A DNA stretch of 64,000 nucleotides from Diaminobutyricimonas aerilata (GTDB taxonomy: Bacteria; Actinomycetota; Actinomycetes; Actinomycetales; Microbacteriaceae): NCBI RefSeq assembly GCF_002797715.1, contig NZ_PGFF01000001.1, positions 1,387,304-1,451,303 of the forward strand. The letters run 5' to 3'. Position numbers and translations under genes: made by a program. This document shows positions 62,227 to 64,000 of the stretch, in pieces. Numbering within the stretch: position 1 is the first letter of the stretch; the number at the start of each line of letters is the position of its first letter. Under the pieces are notes generated by a model. The model worked only from the letters and a program-made list of their open reading frames with translations. It was not told where the DNA came from and ran no database searches.

Positions 62227-63654
62227 ATGAGCACTCCGGATGCGGTCGTCGTCGGGGCGGGACCGAACGGTCTCGCCGCCGCGGTGACGCTCGCCCGCCG
62301 CGGTCTTCACGTGCGGGTGTACGAGCGCGCGTCGACGGCCGGTGGCGGCACACGCACCCTCGAGCTGACCCTGCCGGGGTTCCGCCATGACTGGGGCTCG
62401 GCCGTGCATCCCATGGCGTTCGCGTCACCGTTCTTCCGCAGGCTCGGCATCCGCGACCGGGTCGAATTCGTGACGCCCGAGGTGTCGTACGCACACCCCC
62501 TCGACGGCGCGCGGGCCGGCCTCGCCTACCGCGACCTCGACCGTGCGGCCGACGTCCTCGGAGTCGACGGCGCCGCGTGGCGGAACCTCTTCGCCCCGCT
62601 CGTCCGCGCCGTGCGCGGAATGACGGAGTTCGTCGGCGGTCCCGTACTGCGGGTGCCGCGTCATCCGGTTACGGCCGTGCGGTTCGGGCTCCGCGCGCTC
62701 GAGCAGGGCGGACCGTGGTGGAACGCGAGGTGGCGCGACGAGGTGGCTCCGGCGCTGCTCACCGGGGTCTTCGCGCACACCATCCGCCCGCTGCCGAACC
62801 TCGCCCCCGCTGCGGCGGGTCTCGTGCTCGGCGTGCACGCCCACGCGGAGGGGTGGCCCGTGCCGGTCGGGGGCAGTCAGGCGATCGCCGACGCGCTCCT
62901 GGGGGAGCTGCTCGCGCGTGGTGGTGAACTGGTGCTCGACCACGAGGTGAGCACCCTCGAGGAGCTGCCGCCGTCGCGCGTGACCCTGCTCGACCTGTCG
63001 CCGCGTGCTTTCGTGCGCCTCGCCGGGGACCGTCTCAGCCCGGCGGCGGCCGCGCCGTACCGGCGCTTCCGCTACGGCAACGGCGTCGCCAAGGTCGACT
63101 ACGCCCTCTCCGGTCCGGTGCCGTGGGCGGCCGCCGGCGTGGACCGCACGGCCACCGTGCACCTCGGCGGTTCCCGCGCGGAGATCGCCGCGTCGGAGCG
63201 GGAGGTGTTCCGCGGCCGGCACCCCGAGTCTCCTTACGTGCTCGTCTCGCAGCCCACTCTGTTCGACCGGACCCGAGCCCCCGAGGGTAGGCACACGCTG
63301 TGGGCCTATACGCACGTGCCGGCCGGATCGACCGTCGACCGGGAGGACGCGGTCACGGCGCAGATCGAGCGGTTCGCGCCCGGGTTCCGCGACCTGGTGC
63401 TCGCCACCTCGAGTCGCACCGCCGCCGATCTGGAACGCGAGAACCCGAACTACGTCGGCGGAGACATCGCCGCGGGCGACGTCTCGCTCGCGCAGCTGCT
63501 CGCCCGGCCGGTGGCCGCTTCCGACCCGTGGCGCACGCCGGTCGACGGTGTGTACCTGTGCTCCTCGTCGACGGCTCCGGGACCGGGCGTGCACGGGCTG
63601 GCCGGATGGCACGCCGCGCGCGCGGCCCTGCGACGCGAGTTCGGCGGATTGTAG
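62227..63654 (+). CDS. FAD-dependent oxidoreductase, phytoene-desaturase-like
   Basis: This 475-residue flavoprotein begins with the Rossmann FAD loop AVVVGAGPNGLAAAVTLARR and an acidic YERASTAGGGTRT segment. It has LPGFRHDWGSAVHPM, a phytoene-dehydrogenase-like start, and ends with APGPGVHGLAGWHAARAAL, a carotenoid-desaturase-like C-terminus. No carotenoid genes are adjacent, so a role in pigment synthesis is not implied. CATACT lies 7 nt before the ATG as a weak -10. Confidence 0.88.
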   Translation: MSTPDAVVVGAGPNGLAAAVTLARRGLHVRVYERASTAGGGTRTLELTLPGFRHDWGSAVHPMAFASPFFRRLGIRDRVEFVTPEVSYAHPLDGARAGLAYRDLDRAADVLGVDGAAWRNLFAPLVRAVRGMTEFVGGPVLRVPRHPVTAVRFGLRALEQGGPWWNARWRDEVAPALLTGVFAHTIRPLPNLAPAAAGLVLGVHAHAEGWPVPVGGSQAIADALLGELLARGGELVLDHEVSTLEELPPSRVTLLDLSPRAFVRLAGDRLSPAAAAPYRRFRYGNGVAKVDYALSGPVPWAAAGVDRTATVHLGGSRAEIAASEREVFRGRHPESPYVLVSQPTLFDRTRAPEGRHTLWAYTHVPAGSTVDREDAVTAQIERFAPGFRDLVLATSSRTAADLERENPNYVGGDIAAGDVSLAQLLARPVAASDPWRTPVDGVYLCSSSTAPGPGVHGLAGWHAARAALRREFGGL

Positions 63655-63802
63655 AAGCACCGATCGGTCGCGCGCAAGCCCCTGCGCGTCATGTGGTGGG
63701 ACCTTGGTCCCGTAGATACGATGTGAGCACCGTGAGGCGCGCCCGTCTCGCCTTCCGGTTCCTTTCCGCTCTCGGCCGTGCGTCGTCAGGAAGGTCGTCC
63801 CC

Positions 63803-64000
63803 GTGCCCCATCGCGTCAACCACCTCCTCGGGGGGCGGTACCGCATCCACACCCCGCTGGGGTCCGGTGGGATGGGCTCGGTGTACCAGGCGACGGACGA
63901 GAGCCTCGGGCGGGAGGTCGCCGTCAAGGTCTTCCGGCGCGAAGCCGCGACGGCCGAGGAGGTGCTGCGGCAGGAGCACGAGATCCGGCTGCTCGCCTCA
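63803..64000 (+). CDS. Ser/Thr protein kinase, PknB-type (3' partial)
   Basis: Sixty-six codons of a kinase N-terminus run to the window edge. LLGGRYRIHTPLGSGGMGSV is the Gly-rich loop, followed by Ala-Val-Lys (EVAVKVFRREA) with the ATP-anchoring Lys, then the start of helix C. The GTG was chosen because AGGAAGG lies 10 nt upstream and the family start follows directly. Whether there is a transmembrane segment or PASTA/other sensor domain cannot be seen. Confidence 0.88.
   Translation, partial: MPHRVNHLLGGRYRIHTPLGSGGMGSVYQATDESLGREVAVKVFRREAATAEEVLRQEHEIRLLAS

Noticed and set aside
63732-63802. Earlier GTG starts upstream of the kinase
   Set aside because: The GTG at 63732 is in a different frame; the kinase frame begins its family N-terminus at 63803 with a ribosome binding site.

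Overview
The window is about 64 kb of very GC-rich bacterial chromosome. It is almost fully coding, with short intergenic gaps and many GTG starts. The organism is very probably an actinomycete of the family Microbacteriaceae. The pointers are: the rpsB-tsf-pyrH-frr-cdsA order, an S2 protein with an acidic Ala/Glu tail, DivIVA-repeat and giant coiled-coil proteins of polar-growth type, the GlgE alpha-glucan pathway, a DUF222/HNH (13E12-type) endonuclease, and the short dispersed palindromes (core CTTCGACAGGCTCAGGGA) common in that family. The genus cannot be fixed from this sequence. No rRNA, tRNA, CRISPR array, prophage or insertion sequence was seen.

Layout. 1-4.1 kb: translation and envelope housekeeping (rpsB partial, tsf, pyrH, frr, cdsA). 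4.2-9.3 kb: a DivIVA-repeat protein, a secreted lysozyme-like protein, a CPA1 Na+/H+ antiporter, a small zinc-ribbon protein with an alpha/beta hydrolase, and an AI-2E family permease. 9.35-12.3 kb: a 973-residue coiled-coil protein built largely from about 49 hendecad (11-residue) repeats, resembling the Streptomyces Scy/FilP class; it is divergent from a two-gene unit of a multi-domain membrane protein and a degenerate thioredoxin/TPR protein (12.5-15.1 kb). 15.2-24.7 kb: alpha-glucan metabolism (glgB, glgE, glgP, glgX) with ybaK between glgP and glgX. 24.8-29.7 kb: cysteine desulfurase, a small membrane protein, mnmA and ligA; the first and third are the sulfur donor and the thiolase of tRNA 2-thiouridine synthesis. 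29.8-32.0 kb: a DUF1023-type hydrolase, a lipoprotein and a Pro-rich peptide. 32.2-38.0 kb: gatC-gatA, then a QorB-like reductase and an APC permease, then gatB.

38.0-40.15 kb is the least ordinary stretch: 118-bp tandem repeats, dispersed palindromes and a DUF222/HNH gene whose start region is duplicated. 40.15-50.1 kb holds accessory metabolism (a flavoprotein disulfide reductase variant, two flavin-dependent monooxygenases, a YpfJ-type metallopeptidase, VOC, methyltransferase, phosphotransferase, YdeI, MFS). 50.2-57.9 kb holds an acidic protein, a second YidC-like insertase with a small membrane partner, a TarM/TagE-like glycosyltransferase, two MFS transporters, a cupin and an FBP zinc-finger protein. 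57.9-64 kb holds a TetR regulator, a large methyltransferase, DedA, a 2H phosphoesterase/metallophosphoesterase/DUF2945 run, a phytoene-desaturase-like oxidoreductase and the start of a PknB-type kinase cut by the window edge.

A window-wide regulatory theme is leaderless transcription. About twenty genes have a TANNNT hexamer 6-8 nt before their ATG/GTG and usually no Shine-Dalgarno sequence. This spacing was used to choose several starts. Names and functions rest on reading motifs and protein families by eye; no database search was run.
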